DNA of 64,000 nucleotides from Lachnospiraceae bacterium. Its GTDB lineage: Bacteria; Bacillota; Clostridia; Lachnospirales; Lachnospiraceae. The notes beneath the pieces are model-generated. The model was not told where the DNA came from. It was given only the letters and a program-made list of their open reading frames with translations, and made no database searches. Of the stretch, positions 28,200-36,148 are shown piece after piece. Each line of letters opens with the position of its first letter. The stretch's first letter is position 1. The position numbers and the translations under genes were made by a program. The stretch lies in the NCBI GenBank assembly GCA_017962825.1, contig JAGCUO010000003.1, forward strand, positions 1-64,000. Direction: 5' to 3'.

Positions 28200-28559
28200 A
28201 TGGAAACACGAGAGCTTACATGTATAAGATGTCCCATAGGCTGTCATATTACCGTAGAACTTGAAAACGGTGAAGTAAGGTCAGTGTCCGGTAATTCTTG
28301 CCCCCGCGGTGAGGAATATGCATCCAATGAAGTTACTCATCCCATGCGCACGGTTACCAGTCTTGTACGCCTGAAAAACGGAAAACGTCCCGTGGTGTCG
28401 GTTAAGACCAAGTCGGATGTGCCCAAAGAAAAAATGATGGATGTTGTAAAGGCGCTTAAAGAGATCGAACTGACCGCACCCGTAAAGATAGGGGATATAG
28501 CAGCAGAGAATGTGGCGGATACCGGAGTAGATGTTATCGTCACTTCAAACGACGATTGA
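28200..28559 (+). CDS. DUF1667 domain protein (Cys-rich, glycerol cluster)
   Basis: A 119-residue protein with the Cys motif CIRCPIGC (residues about 8-15) and a further CPRG (about 35), the DUF1667 pattern. The Cys arrangement suggests an iron-sulfur cluster or metal site like the N-terminus of molybdopterin oxidoreductases. In Firmicutes this family is commonly encoded with the two oxidoreductases upstream, so it is probably a small electron-transfer subunit. That role is inferred. The start is 2 bases after the previous stop. Confidence 0.86.
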   Translation: METRELTCIRCPIGCHITVELENGEVRSVSGNSCPRGEEYASNEVTHPMRTVTSLVRLKNGKRPVVSVKTKSDVPKEKMMDVVKALKEIELTAPVKIGDIAAENVADTGVDVIVTSNDD

Positions 28560-28573
28560 TACGGAGAAAACAT

Positions 28574-30073
28574 ATGGGCGAAAAATATATTCTTGCACTC
28601 GATCAGGGAACAACAAGTTCAAGAGGAATCATTTTTGATAAAGATGCGAAGATAAAAGCTGTCGCGCAAAAAGAATTCGATCAGTATTATCCCCAGCCCG
28701 GATGGGTCGAGCATAATCCGAGAGAAATATGGTCCTCACAGATCTCGGTTGCAAGAGAAGCAATGGCCAATCTCGGCCTTGATGCTTCCGATATAGCTGC
28801 CATCGGCATCACCAACCAAAGAGAGACTACTATCGTGTGGGACAGGGAAACAGGAGAACCTGTTTATAACGCCATCGTATGGCAGTGCAGAAGAACCGCT
28901 CCCATGATAGATAAGCTGGTAGCGGCCGGACGCACCGATATGATAGTCGAAAAGACCGGGCTTGTCCCGGATGCGTATTTCAGTGCCAGCAAGATCGCGT
29001 GGATACTTGATAATGTTGACGGCGCCAGAGAGAAGGCAGAAAAAGGACGGCTTGTTTTCGGAACCGTCGATACATGGCTCATATGGAATCTTACCGGCGG
29101 ACTCGTCCATGTGACGGATTATACAAACGCCGCAAGAACCATGCTTTTCAACATACATACTCTCCAGTGGGATAAGGATCTTCTCAAACTGTTCAACATC
29201 CCTAAGAGCATGCTTCCGGAGGTAAAGCCCAGCAGCGCACAGTACGGATATACAAGCGAAAGAGTAATGGGCGGATGGATCCCTATTTCCGGATCGGCAG
29301 GTGACCAGCAGGCTGCGCTGTTCGGACAGTGCTGTTTTGATAAGGGAGATGTTAAGAATACCTACGGAACCGGATCTTTCATACTGATGAATACCGGAAG
29401 TGAGCCCGTTGCATCATCCAACGGACTTCTTACAACCATGGCCGCATGTACTTCCGAAAAGCCCGAATATGCCCTTGAGGGTTCTGTGTTCGTGGCAGGA
29501 GCTGCGGTCCAATGGCTTCGTGACAGCATGAGAATGGTCAAGAATGCGGCACAGACCGAAGAATATGCTGACCGTGTCAGGGACAGTGCGGGCGTATATG
29601 TTGTGCCTGCTTTTACGGGAATGGGGGCTCCATACTGGGATCAATATGCCCGCGGTACCGTATTCGGAATTACCAGGGGATGTACCAAGGAGCATTTCAT
29701 CAGGGCAACTCTGGAATCCATCGCTTATCAGTCATACGATGTCATGAGAGCAATGGAGGAAGATCTGGGTGCACCGCTTCAGGGACTTAAGGTAGACGGA
29801 GGAGCCTCTGCCAATAATTTCCTTGTAAAATTCCAGGCAGATCTTATAGGAACAAGAGTCATCAGGCCCAAATGTATCGAGACTACCGCCATGGGAGCGG
29901 CTTTCCTGGCGGGGCTTGCTGTGGGATATTACAAAAACAAGGATGAGATAAGGGACAAATGGGAGCTTGGAAGAGCCTTTGAACCGGAAGCGGACAGAAG
30001 CAGGGCTGAGGAACTGCTTAAGGGATGGCATAAGGCCGTAAAGTATGCAATTGCCTGGTCAAAGGATGAATAA
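28574..30073 (+). CDS. glpK: Glycerol kinase
   Basis: Phosphorylates glycerol to glycerol 3-phosphate with ATP, providing the substrate of the dehydrogenase at the front of the cluster. The 499 residues have the usual length and motifs: [18 protein letters not shown] at the N-terminus, ITNQRETT with VWQCRRT, the [12 protein letters not shown] nucleotide site, and [20 protein letters not shown] 28574 was chosen over the upstream in-frame ATG 28556 because ggagaa precedes it at proper distance and the protein then begins like other GlpK. No glycerol facilitator gene is nearby. Confidence 0.97.
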   Translation: MGEKYILALDQGTTSSRGIIFDKDAKIKAVAQKEFDQYYPQPGWVEHNPREIWSSQISVAREAMANLGLDASDIAAIGITNQRETTIVWDRETGEPVYNAIVWQCRRTAPMIDKLVAAGRTDMIVEKTGLVPDAYFSASKIAWILDNVDGAREKAEKGRLVFGTVDTWLIWNLTGGLVHVTDYTNAARTMLFNIHTLQWDKDLLKLFNIPKSMLPEVKPSSAQYGYTSERVMGGWIPISGSAGDQQAALFGQCCFDKGDVKNTYGTGSFILMNTGSEPVASSNGLLTTMAACTSEKPEYALEGSVFVAGAAVQWLRDSMRMVKNAAQTEEYADRVRDSAGVYVVPAFTGMGAPYWDQYARGTVFGITRGCTKEHFIRATLESIAYQSYDVMRAMEEDLGAPLQGLKVDGGASANNFLVKFQADLIGTRVIRPKCIETTAMGAAFLAGLAVGYYKNKDEIRDKWELGRAFEPEADRSRAEELLKGWHKAVKYAIAWSKDE

Positions 30074-30254
30074 AGCCGCATAAATACAGGATTTTTGCTA
30101 TTCATTGCGGGATTTCCCCGCTGGAACACATATCCCCAAATATTGCAATAAAAATATCAAATTTTGCTGTTTGAAAATTTGACAAAAATCACATAACCCC
30201 ATCAGCACTTTTTAACCAAAAGTGAATTTTTGCACAAAAAAAGCAAAAAAATGG
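30074..30254 (+). other. AT-rich intergenic stretch after glpK
   Basis: No gene is visible. A small stem (GCGGG/CCCGC around 30107-30121) follows glpK but lacks a T run, so it is at best a weak terminator. CCCCATCA at 30197-30204 is repeated as TGATGGGG at 30261-30268 in the promoter region downstream. The rest is A/T-rich without obvious structure. Confidence 0.5.
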
Positions 30255-30281
30255 TTGCATTGATGGGGCAAATAATATATT
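30255..30281 (+). promoter_or_regulatory. Putative promoter of the sugar ABC importer
   Basis: TTGCAT (30255-30260), 15 bases, then TATATT (30276-30281). The spacing is short but acceptable. The predicted start falls in the tandem repeat that follows. Confidence 0.45.
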
Positions 30282-30290
30282 CTTAACCAC

Positions 30291-30316
30291 GAAATCGATT
30301 AAGGAAATCGATTAAG
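30291..30316 (+). promoter_or_regulatory. Perfect tandem 13-mer, operator-like
   Basis: GAAATCGATTAAG occurs twice back to back (30291-30303 and 30304-30316). Each copy contains the palindrome AATCGATT with a central CG, as LacI-family operators have. The position, just past the putative -10 and 58 bases ahead of the permease start, fits repression of the importer. An inverted repeat (AAAATTTTTG 30318-30327 / CAAAAATTTT 30341-30350) follows. Confidence 0.6.
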
Positions 30317-30373
30317 TAAAATTTTTGCTTAATTTATGGACAAAAATTTTAGTGGATTAAGAAAGGGTACGAA

Positions 30374-31279
30374 ATGAAGGATTTCCTACACAATACATGG
30401 AAACACAGAGCACACGTCATACTGGCACTGCCCGTATTCCTCGTTCTGTTTTTCATCATGTATGTTCCCATGACCGGTCTTGTACTTGCGTTTAAGAATT
30501 TTGATGTCACGAAGGGAATCTACGGAAGTCCATGGTGCGGACTTGATAACTTCAAATTCCTCATCGCTTCCAAGAACATTTTCGTAACCATGACAAGAAA
30601 TACTCTTGTCTACTACGTAATCTTCACAGCTGTCGGAACATTCCTCAATGTTGCTCTTGCAGTTGCGATCGATCAGTGTATCTTCAAGAAGACGACCAAG
30701 GCGATGCAGACTCTTATGATCATCCCCGTCTTCATCTCATATGCAGCTGTTCAGTTCATAGTCTATGCTTTCATCAGCAAGGACACCGGACTTATCAACG
30801 GCGCTCTCGGAACAAGCACCAGCTTCTACACACAGGCCAAGTATTGGCCCGCTATCGTGACCATCACCAAAATCTGGAAAGATACAGGATACGGATCGGT
30901 TCTTTATATGTCGGTTCTTGCAGGTATCGATACCGAGCTTTATGAAGCAGCGGAGATCGACGGTGCAAACAGATGGAAAAAGATCTGGCACATCACTCTT
31001 CCTAGTCTTATCCCCATGATCACCGTTATGCTCCTTCTTTCCGTAGGTAACGTAATGAGATCCGATACCGGTCTTTTCTACCAGGTAACAAGAGACTCCG
31101 GTCAGCTCTATTCGACCACTCAGGTTATCGACTCCTACGTACTTCACGCGATATTCAAAAATTCAAACTTTGGTTTTACGGCAGCTACATCCTTCTTCCA
31201 GTCCGTTGTCGGTTTGCTCCTGATGCTCTTTGCAAACTGGACGGTTAAGAAGATTGAGCCTGAGAACGCTTTATTCTAA
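30374..31279 (+). CDS. Carbohydrate ABC transporter permease, LplB type
   Basis: A 301-residue inner-membrane permease subunit with six predicted helices starting at ILALPVFLVLFFIMYVP. The EAA loop that contacts the ATPase is seen as ELYEAAEIDGANRWKKIWHI (near residues 190-210). The N-terminus and order match LplB/YteP-type permeases for oligo- or polysaccharide fragments. The partner permease begins 13 bases after it and the lipoprotein follows. No ATPase gene is present; such importers usually share an MsmX-like ATPase encoded elsewhere. Confidence 0.92.
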   Translation: MKDFLHNTWKHRAHVILALPVFLVLFFIMYVPMTGLVLAFKNFDVTKGIYGSPWCGLDNFKFLIASKNIFVTMTRNTLVYYVIFTAVGTFLNVALAVAIDQCIFKKTTKAMQTLMIIPVFISYAAVQFIVYAFISKDTGLINGALGTSTSFYTQAKYWPAIVTITKIWKDTGYGSVLYMSVLAGIDTELYEAAEIDGANRWKKIWHITLPSLIPMITVMLLLSVGNVMRSDTGLFYQVTRDSGQLYSTTQVIDSYVLHAIFKNSNFGFTAATSFFQSVVGLLLMLFANWTVKKIEPENALF

Positions 31280-31292
31280 GGAGGTTAAGGAA

Positions 31293-32222
31293 ATGGCGCG
31301 TAAGAACAAGAATGCCGATCTGGCACCTTCAAAAAAAGAGAAAATGAGCATAGGTCAGATTATACTGCTGATCTGCCTGCTGATATTTACGATCTTTTGT
31401 TTTGCACCCGTACTGCTGGTATTCATATCTGCATTTACCGATGAGATCTATATTACCCAGCATGGTTTCTCCTTCTTCCCCGAGAAGTGGTCCATGTCAG
31501 GTATGAACGCCGTTCTTAAATACGGGAAGCAGCTCTTTACATCATATGCCGTTACCATTTTCGTAACGGTTGCCGGAACTCTTCTCGGACTCCTTATCAT
31601 GAGCATGTATGCTTATGCAATGAGTAGAAAAGATTTCAGGCTTTCCAAGTTTTTGGCGATATTTTTGCTCATCCCCATGCTCTTCAACGGAGGGCAGTTG
31701 TCCGGATACATCGTATTTACTTCACTGTATCACCTTAAGGACAGTCTGCTTCTCCTTATCCTTCCACTCTGCGTATCTACGATGAACGTTATCATCCTGA
31801 GAACCTACATCGTAAACAGCATTCCTTCAGAGCTTATGGAAGCTGCCAAGATCGACGGAGCCGGAGAGTACAGAACTTTCTTCCAGATCACATTGCCCCT
31901 TCTTAAACCTTCACTTGCTGCTGTAGGTTTCATGATGGCAACCGCTTACTGGAATGACTGGCAGAACGCACTTCTCTACATCGATACCAACAGCAAAAAG
32001 CCTCTGCAGCTTCTGCTGGTAAACATTCAGAAGAGCATTCAGTTCCTGCTCAACAATAACAACGTTCCTGCATCAGCAAGAGCGGCAATGGGCGGAGCTA
32101 TCCCCCAGAACTCTGCGACCATGGCGACCGTTATCGTAGTCATCGGCCCCATCATGGTAGCATATCCCTTCTTCCAGAAGTACTTTATCAAAGGACTTAC
32201 GGTCGGATCTGTTAAGGGATGA
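31293..32222 (+). CDS. Carbohydrate ABC transporter permease, YtcP type
   Basis: A 309-residue permease with six helices, starting at IGQIILLICLLIFTIFCFAP. The EAA loop reads ELMEAAKIDGAGEYRTFFQI. ATG 31293 follows the strong site aaggaggtta; the longer upstream in-frame start at 31230 lies inside the previous gene and is rejected. It pairs with the LplB-like permease. The substrate is unknown; an oligosaccharide is likely from the family. Confidence 0.92.
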   Translation: MARKNKNADLAPSKKEKMSIGQIILLICLLIFTIFCFAPVLLVFISAFTDEIYITQHGFSFFPEKWSMSGMNAVLKYGKQLFTSYAVTIFVTVAGTLLGLLIMSMYAYAMSRKDFRLSKFLAIFLLIPMLFNGGQLSGYIVFTSLYHLKDSLLLLILPLCVSTMNVIILRTYIVNSIPSELMEAAKIDGAGEYRTFFQITLPLLKPSLAAVGFMMATAYWNDWQNALLYIDTNSKKPLQLLLVNIQKSIQFLLNNNNVPASARAAMGGAIPQNSATMATVIVVIGPIMVAYPFFQKYFIKGLTVGSVKG

Positions 32223-32299
32223 TCTTACATTTGATATTCGGGTATCGGCATTACGCCTTTACTTTTGAATATAGATAACCAATTTAGGGAGGTTAAGTT

Positions 32300-33811
32300 A
32301 TGAAAAAACTCAACAAAGTTGCAGCACTTGCGCTTGCAACAGTGATGGGACTTTCCATGACCGCTTGCGGAAACGGAAATACCCCTGCACAGCCTGGTAA
32401 CACCGGAGCAGAGCCCGGAACCACAACTGTATCTGATAGTGGCGCAGTAGTTATCGACGTCTACAGACGTACATTTAACCTTGGCGCAGTTGACGATGCA
32501 CAGGTTAAAAAAGTAGAGGATGCTATCAACGCATACATCGCTGATAAGATCAACGTTCAGATCGTGCTTCACGACATCGCATCCGAGTATGAGGACAAGG
32601 CTAACCTTGCACTCAACAACGGTGAGATCGATCTCCTTTGGACCGCTTCCTGGGAGAGCACCATCGGAACCAAGGATCTCTTCGCTTCAAACGCAGTTTA
32701 TGATATTACCGACCTTCTTCCCGGATCAGCTCTCTATGATTCAATGGATGCTAACACTTGGGAAGCTTCCAAGTACGGCGGAAGAAACTACTTCATCCCC
32801 GTTTATAAGGATAACGTAGAAGGATACGACTTCATGTTCCGTAAGGAGCTTGTTGACAAGTACGGATGGAACACCGCAGGTGTTAAGACTCTTGCTGATC
32901 TCGAGCCCATGCTCGCAGATGCTGCATCAGAAGGACTTAAGTATCCCTTCCTTACCCAGAGAACCGCTATGTTCTACAGATGGTACATCGATTCATTCGA
33001 TTTCTTCACCGGTGATGCTACTTCAAACTTCATCGCTGTTGACAGAAAGACCAACGAAGTTGTAGATACCATTCTCACTCCCGAGTATGAAGAGTTCGTA
33101 ACTCTTATGTGCAAGTGGGCTGAGGAAGGCTACATCTCTGAGGACGATGTAACCAAGACCACTGATGATACCACCACCCAGACTCAGGATTGGGGTATTT
33201 CTTGGTGGACCGACCTTCCCAACAATGGTGAGGCAAACGGAAGATATGGACAGGAAGTTGTTATGCAGCCTGCTTCCAACAGATATATGCACACTGACTC
33301 AATGCTTGGATCATGCTTCTGCGTATCTGCTACCTGCACTCCCGAAGAAGCTCAGGCTTGTGTAGATTTCCTTGGACTTCTTTTCACCGACAGCAAGCTT
33401 GCTGACATCTATGCTTACGGTATCGAAGGTGAAGACTTCAACTACAACGCTGACGGCTATGTAGAGAAGATCGCTGATGCTAAGTACAACCACTCAATGT
33501 GGGAGTCTGCAAACGCTACCGTTGTTACCTGTGAGAAGGACAGCCCTTACACCGCTCAGATGTACATCGACTTCAACTCTTCAGCTCTTATCTCCTGCGC
33601 TAACGGCTTCCAGTTCGATAAGACTCCCGTTGAAGCTCAGTACACTGCTTGCCAGACTGTATTCGAGACCTACGGATTCGCACTTGAGAACGGCGGATAT
33701 GCATCTGCAGATGTTCCCGCAGTTCTTCAGGAGTACCAGGCAGCTCTTGACGAGGCAGGATATCAGGATGTCCTTGCTGAGGCTCAGCGCCAGTACAACG
33801 AGTGGAAATAA
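32300..33811 (+). CDS. Extracellular sugar-binding lipoprotein (LplA type)
   Basis: A 503-residue solute-binding protein. The signal peptide MKKLNKVAALALATVMGLSM is followed by the lipobox (MTAC, Cys about residue 23) and a Gly/Thr/Pro-rich linker, so the mature protein is lipid-anchored outside the membrane. The rest is a cluster-D-type binding protein rich in aromatic residues (WWTDLPNNGEANGRYGQEVV), as found with LplB/YtcP permeases. The ribosome binding site gggaggtt is strong. A stable terminator lies after the gene. Confidence 0.92.
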   Translation: MKKLNKVAALALATVMGLSMTACGNGNTPAQPGNTGAEPGTTTVSDSGAVVIDVYRRTFNLGAVDDAQVKKVEDAINAYIADKINVQIVLHDIASEYEDKANLALNNGEIDLLWTASWESTIGTKDLFASNAVYDITDLLPGSALYDSMDANTWEASKYGGRNYFIPVYKDNVEGYDFMFRKELVDKYGWNTAGVKTLADLEPMLADAASEGLKYPFLTQRTAMFYRWYIDSFDFFTGDATSNFIAVDRKTNEVVDTILTPEYEEFVTLMCKWAEEGYISEDDVTKTTDDTTTQTQDWGISWWTDLPNNGEANGRYGQEVVMQPASNRYMHTDSMLGSCFCVSATCTPEEAQACVDFLGLLFTDSKLADIYAYGIEGEDFNYNADGYVEKIADAKYNHSMWESANATVVTCEKDSPYTAQMYIDFNSSALISCANGFQFDKTPVEAQYTACQTVFETYGFALENGGYASADVPAVLQEYQAALDEAGYQDVLAEAQRQYNEWK

Positions 33812-33838
33812 TTAAAAAGTGTCTTATGACAACTTTGG

Positions 33839-33868
33839 AAAGCGGTCGCTTCGGCGACCGCTTTTTTT
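33839..33868 (+). terminator. Terminator after the sugar-binding lipoprotein
   Basis: A stem AAAGCGGTCGC / GCGACCGCTTT closed by the stable TTCG tetraloop is followed by seven T. Confidence 0.95.
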
Positions 33869-33949
33869 ATTTTCCATGCACCTTTTTCTGTGTTGTGTTA
33901 AAATAATATAGTCTTAAATACTACTATAAATCGGTCCAGGGGGTTGGGC

Positions 33950-36025
33950 ATGATACAGGATAAGTATTTAGCAGTACACGAATATCTCAAAGAAATAAGG
34001 AGTGTTCCCTCACTTGATAAGCTTGAGGAGATCACTGCCCGTTACAGGGAGGAGCTCGGCGAATTGAACGAAGCCGAGAAAGTATTGTGGGAAGATTCTG
34101 TGATACTGGGTAGAGAACTTATCTATCTCAAGACCGGAACTGATGATGAATTCGGAAGAGGACTTCTTGCGACGCTCAGCGAGAAAGAAGCTGAAGAGTT
34201 ACAGGAAGCAGACCGAATAATAGATGATAATCTCTTCGGATATCATTTCCAGCCGATAGTCAGTGTCGCTACCGGGGAGATTTTTTCGTACGAAGCTCTT
34301 ATGCGTCCCAGAAGTGAGATTCTGACGCATCCCCTCGAAGTAATTAAATACGCACAACTCAGAAACAGGCTCGATGATATCGAAAGAGCCACTTTTTTGA
34401 ATGTCCTTAAGATCGTGGATCACGGTTCGAAATTCTTCCACGGAAAACGTGTATTTATCAACAGCATTCCCAAGACCAAATTAGCTGAAGAAGACCAGGC
34501 TAAGGTAAACGAACTCCTTACCAGACATAATCGAACCGTTGTAGTCGAGCTTACCGAAAAAGCAGAGCTGGATGATAAAGAATTTGCCGAATTCAAAGAG
34601 CGCTATCGGATCATGAATGTACAGACTGCGATAGATGACTACGGAACCGGATATTCCAATGTTCAGAATCTTCTTCGTTACATGCCGAATTATGTCAAGA
34701 TCGATCGTTCTCTCTTAAGCGGAATGCAGGACGATCCCAAGAAGAGACATTTTGTAAGAGAGATCATCGACTTTTGCCACAGTAACGGAATTCAGGCTCT
34801 GGCGGAGGGAGTTGAGACAAGCGAAGAACTAAGAGGTGTTATCTTACTCGGTGCGGATCTGATCCAAGGTTACTATACAGCAAACCCTGCTTCGGAGCCT
34901 GTTCCTGAAGTTTCTTATGATATAAGACAGGAGATCAGAAAATACTACCACGAAAGACAGGAAGGAGAGGCATCCCAGTTCTACACCGCCGACAATGGAG
35001 AACATATTGAACTGGAACGTCTTATTAAGAACGAAACAAAAACGATCCTCATCGGAAGTGACGGAGATTATTTCATAAGCGGTAATCCCGGAGTAGAGGC
35101 TGAGATAGTACTGGAAGTTGCAGATAATGTAAAGGCCGAAGTTACTCTTGAGAACGTAAGAATCCTTAATAAGAAAAAACTGCCTTGTATAGATATCGGT
35201 AAGGGTTGTGAGATAGTCCTTAACCTCAAAGGTGATAACAGGCTTAATATGGGAGGCATATGCGTTCCCGATGGGACCGGTTTTATTTTGCGAGGAGACG
35301 GAAATCTGGGAATAATCCTGGATGCCGATGAATACTTCGGAATCGGAAACGGGATCAATGCCGGTCACGGAAATCTGGTATTTGAACAGACCGGAATGCT
35401 TAAGATTGAGACAAACGGTAAGATAGGCGTTTGTATAGGATCCGGATTCGGCGGCGGAATAAATCTTGCCGGAGGTCAGTATGTTCTTGAAATGAACGGA
35501 GAAAGAGCCTTGGGAATAGGTTCTCTGTACCGGGATTGCGTCATAACGATAGACAACTCCGATATTACCGGGGAGCTTAATACGGTCAAGGGAGTAGCCA
35601 TCGGCTCTATCGGATCCAGTGCGGATATTACTATTTCTTATACTTCCATTAAGCTGTATATTAACGGAAAAGAAGCTGCTGCCATCGGAACCATGCTGGG
35701 CGAAAAATGTAATGTTGAGATGCATGATGGAAGTGCCATAATGAATATCCGAAATGACAGATTCACCTGCTTCGGAGCTCTTGACGGAAGCACCTGTTTC
35801 AAGTTTTACAGGGGAGCGCTCAGACTCTTTGCGAAGGGTGAAAAACTTCTTCCCTTCGGAGGCTTTACCGCAGATACCGATATCAATTTCGGCGAATGTG
35901 ATATTACCGCTAAGATCATGTCGGATATAAAACTGGAGGAATACCTGCTTCGCGACAGGGTCGAGGTTATAAACGGAAGAGCAAGAGTGGTGCTGAACGG
36001 ATACGAATACGATCTGACCGATTGA
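33950..36025 (+). CDS. EAL-domain c-di-GMP phosphodiesterase fused to a beta-helix-like domain
   Basis: A 691-residue cytosolic protein without signal peptide or membrane helices. The EAL domain (about 95-330) keeps every catalytic residue I can check: Glu115 (YEALMRP), Asn171 (FINSIP), Glu200 (VVELTE), Asp229-Asp230 (AIDDYGTGYS), Lys250 (VKIDRSLL) and Glu286 (AEGVET). It should therefore hydrolyse c-di-GMP to pGpG. Residues about 365-680 are beta-rich, Gly/Asn-rich repeats (LNMGGICVPDGTGFILRGDG, GIGNGINAGHGNLVF) like right-handed beta-helix carbohydrate-binding domains of the Cthe_2159 kind. ATG 33950 is preferred over TTG 33944 for spacing from aggggg. Flanked by terminators, it is probably monocistronic. 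Confidence 0.88.
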   Translation: MIQDKYLAVHEYLKEIRSVPSLDKLEEITARYREELGELNEAEKVLWEDSVILGRELIYLKTGTDDEFGRGLLATLSEKEAEELQEADRIIDDNLFGYHFQPIVSVATGEIFSYEALMRPRSEILTHPLEVIKYAQLRNRLDDIERATFLNVLKIVDHGSKFFHGKRVFINSIPKTKLAEEDQAKVNELLTRHNRTVVVELTEKAELDDKEFAEFKERYRIMNVQTAIDDYGTGYSNVQNLLRYMPNYVKIDRSLLSGMQDDPKKRHFVREIIDFCHSNGIQALAEGVETSEELRGVILLGADLIQGYYTANPASEPVPEVSYDIRQEIRKYYHERQEGEASQFYTADNGEHIELERLIKNETKTILIGSDGDYFISGNPGVEAEIVLEVADNVKAEVTLENVRILNKKKLPCIDIGKGCEIVLNLKGDNRLNMGGICVPDGTGFILRGDGNLGIILDADEYFGIGNGINAGHGNLVFEQTGMLKIETNGKIGVCIGSGFGGGINLAGGQYVLEMNGERALGIGSLYRDCVITIDNSDITGELNTVKGVAIGSIGSSADITISYTSIKLYINGKEAAAIGTMLGEKCNVEMHDGSAIMNIRNDRFTCFGALDGSTCFKFYRGALRLFAKGEKLLPFGGFTADTDINFGECDITAKIMSDIKLEEYLLRDRVEVINGRARVVLNGYEYDLTD

Positions 36026-36036
36026 TGGAATAAGAA

Positions 36037-36079
36037 AATGCTTCGGGCAAAGCTACATAATTGCCCGAAGTATTTTTTT
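36037..36079 (+). terminator. Terminator after the EAL gene
   Basis: Stem CTTCGGGCAA / TTGCCCGAAG with a 10-base loop, then seven T. Confidence 0.93.
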
Positions 36080-36085
36080 CACTTA

Positions 36086-36135
36086 TTTACACTAACGCTT
36101 TAAAGTGATAAACTACTAGACGGTAACACTTTAAA
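36086..36135 (+). promoter_or_regulatory. Promoter with repeated operator-like motif, symporter gene
   Basis: TTTACA (36086-36091), 17 bases, TAAACT (36109-36114) make a good promoter. TAACGCTTTAAA (36093-36104) sits between the boxes and recurs as TAACACTTTAAA (36124-36135), 31 bases apart, close to three helical turns. The cores also read as an inverted repeat (TTTAAAGTG / CACTTTAAA). Binding of a repressor at both sites is a reasonable inference. Confidence 0.6.
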
Positions 36136-36148
36136 ACGGAGGTCGTAT

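Noticed and set aside
34844..35725. 293-codon minus-strand frame opposite the EAL gene
   Set aside because: It lies wholly inside a well-supported gene, has no ribosome binding site and has low-complexity composition mirroring the Gly/Asn-rich repeats.
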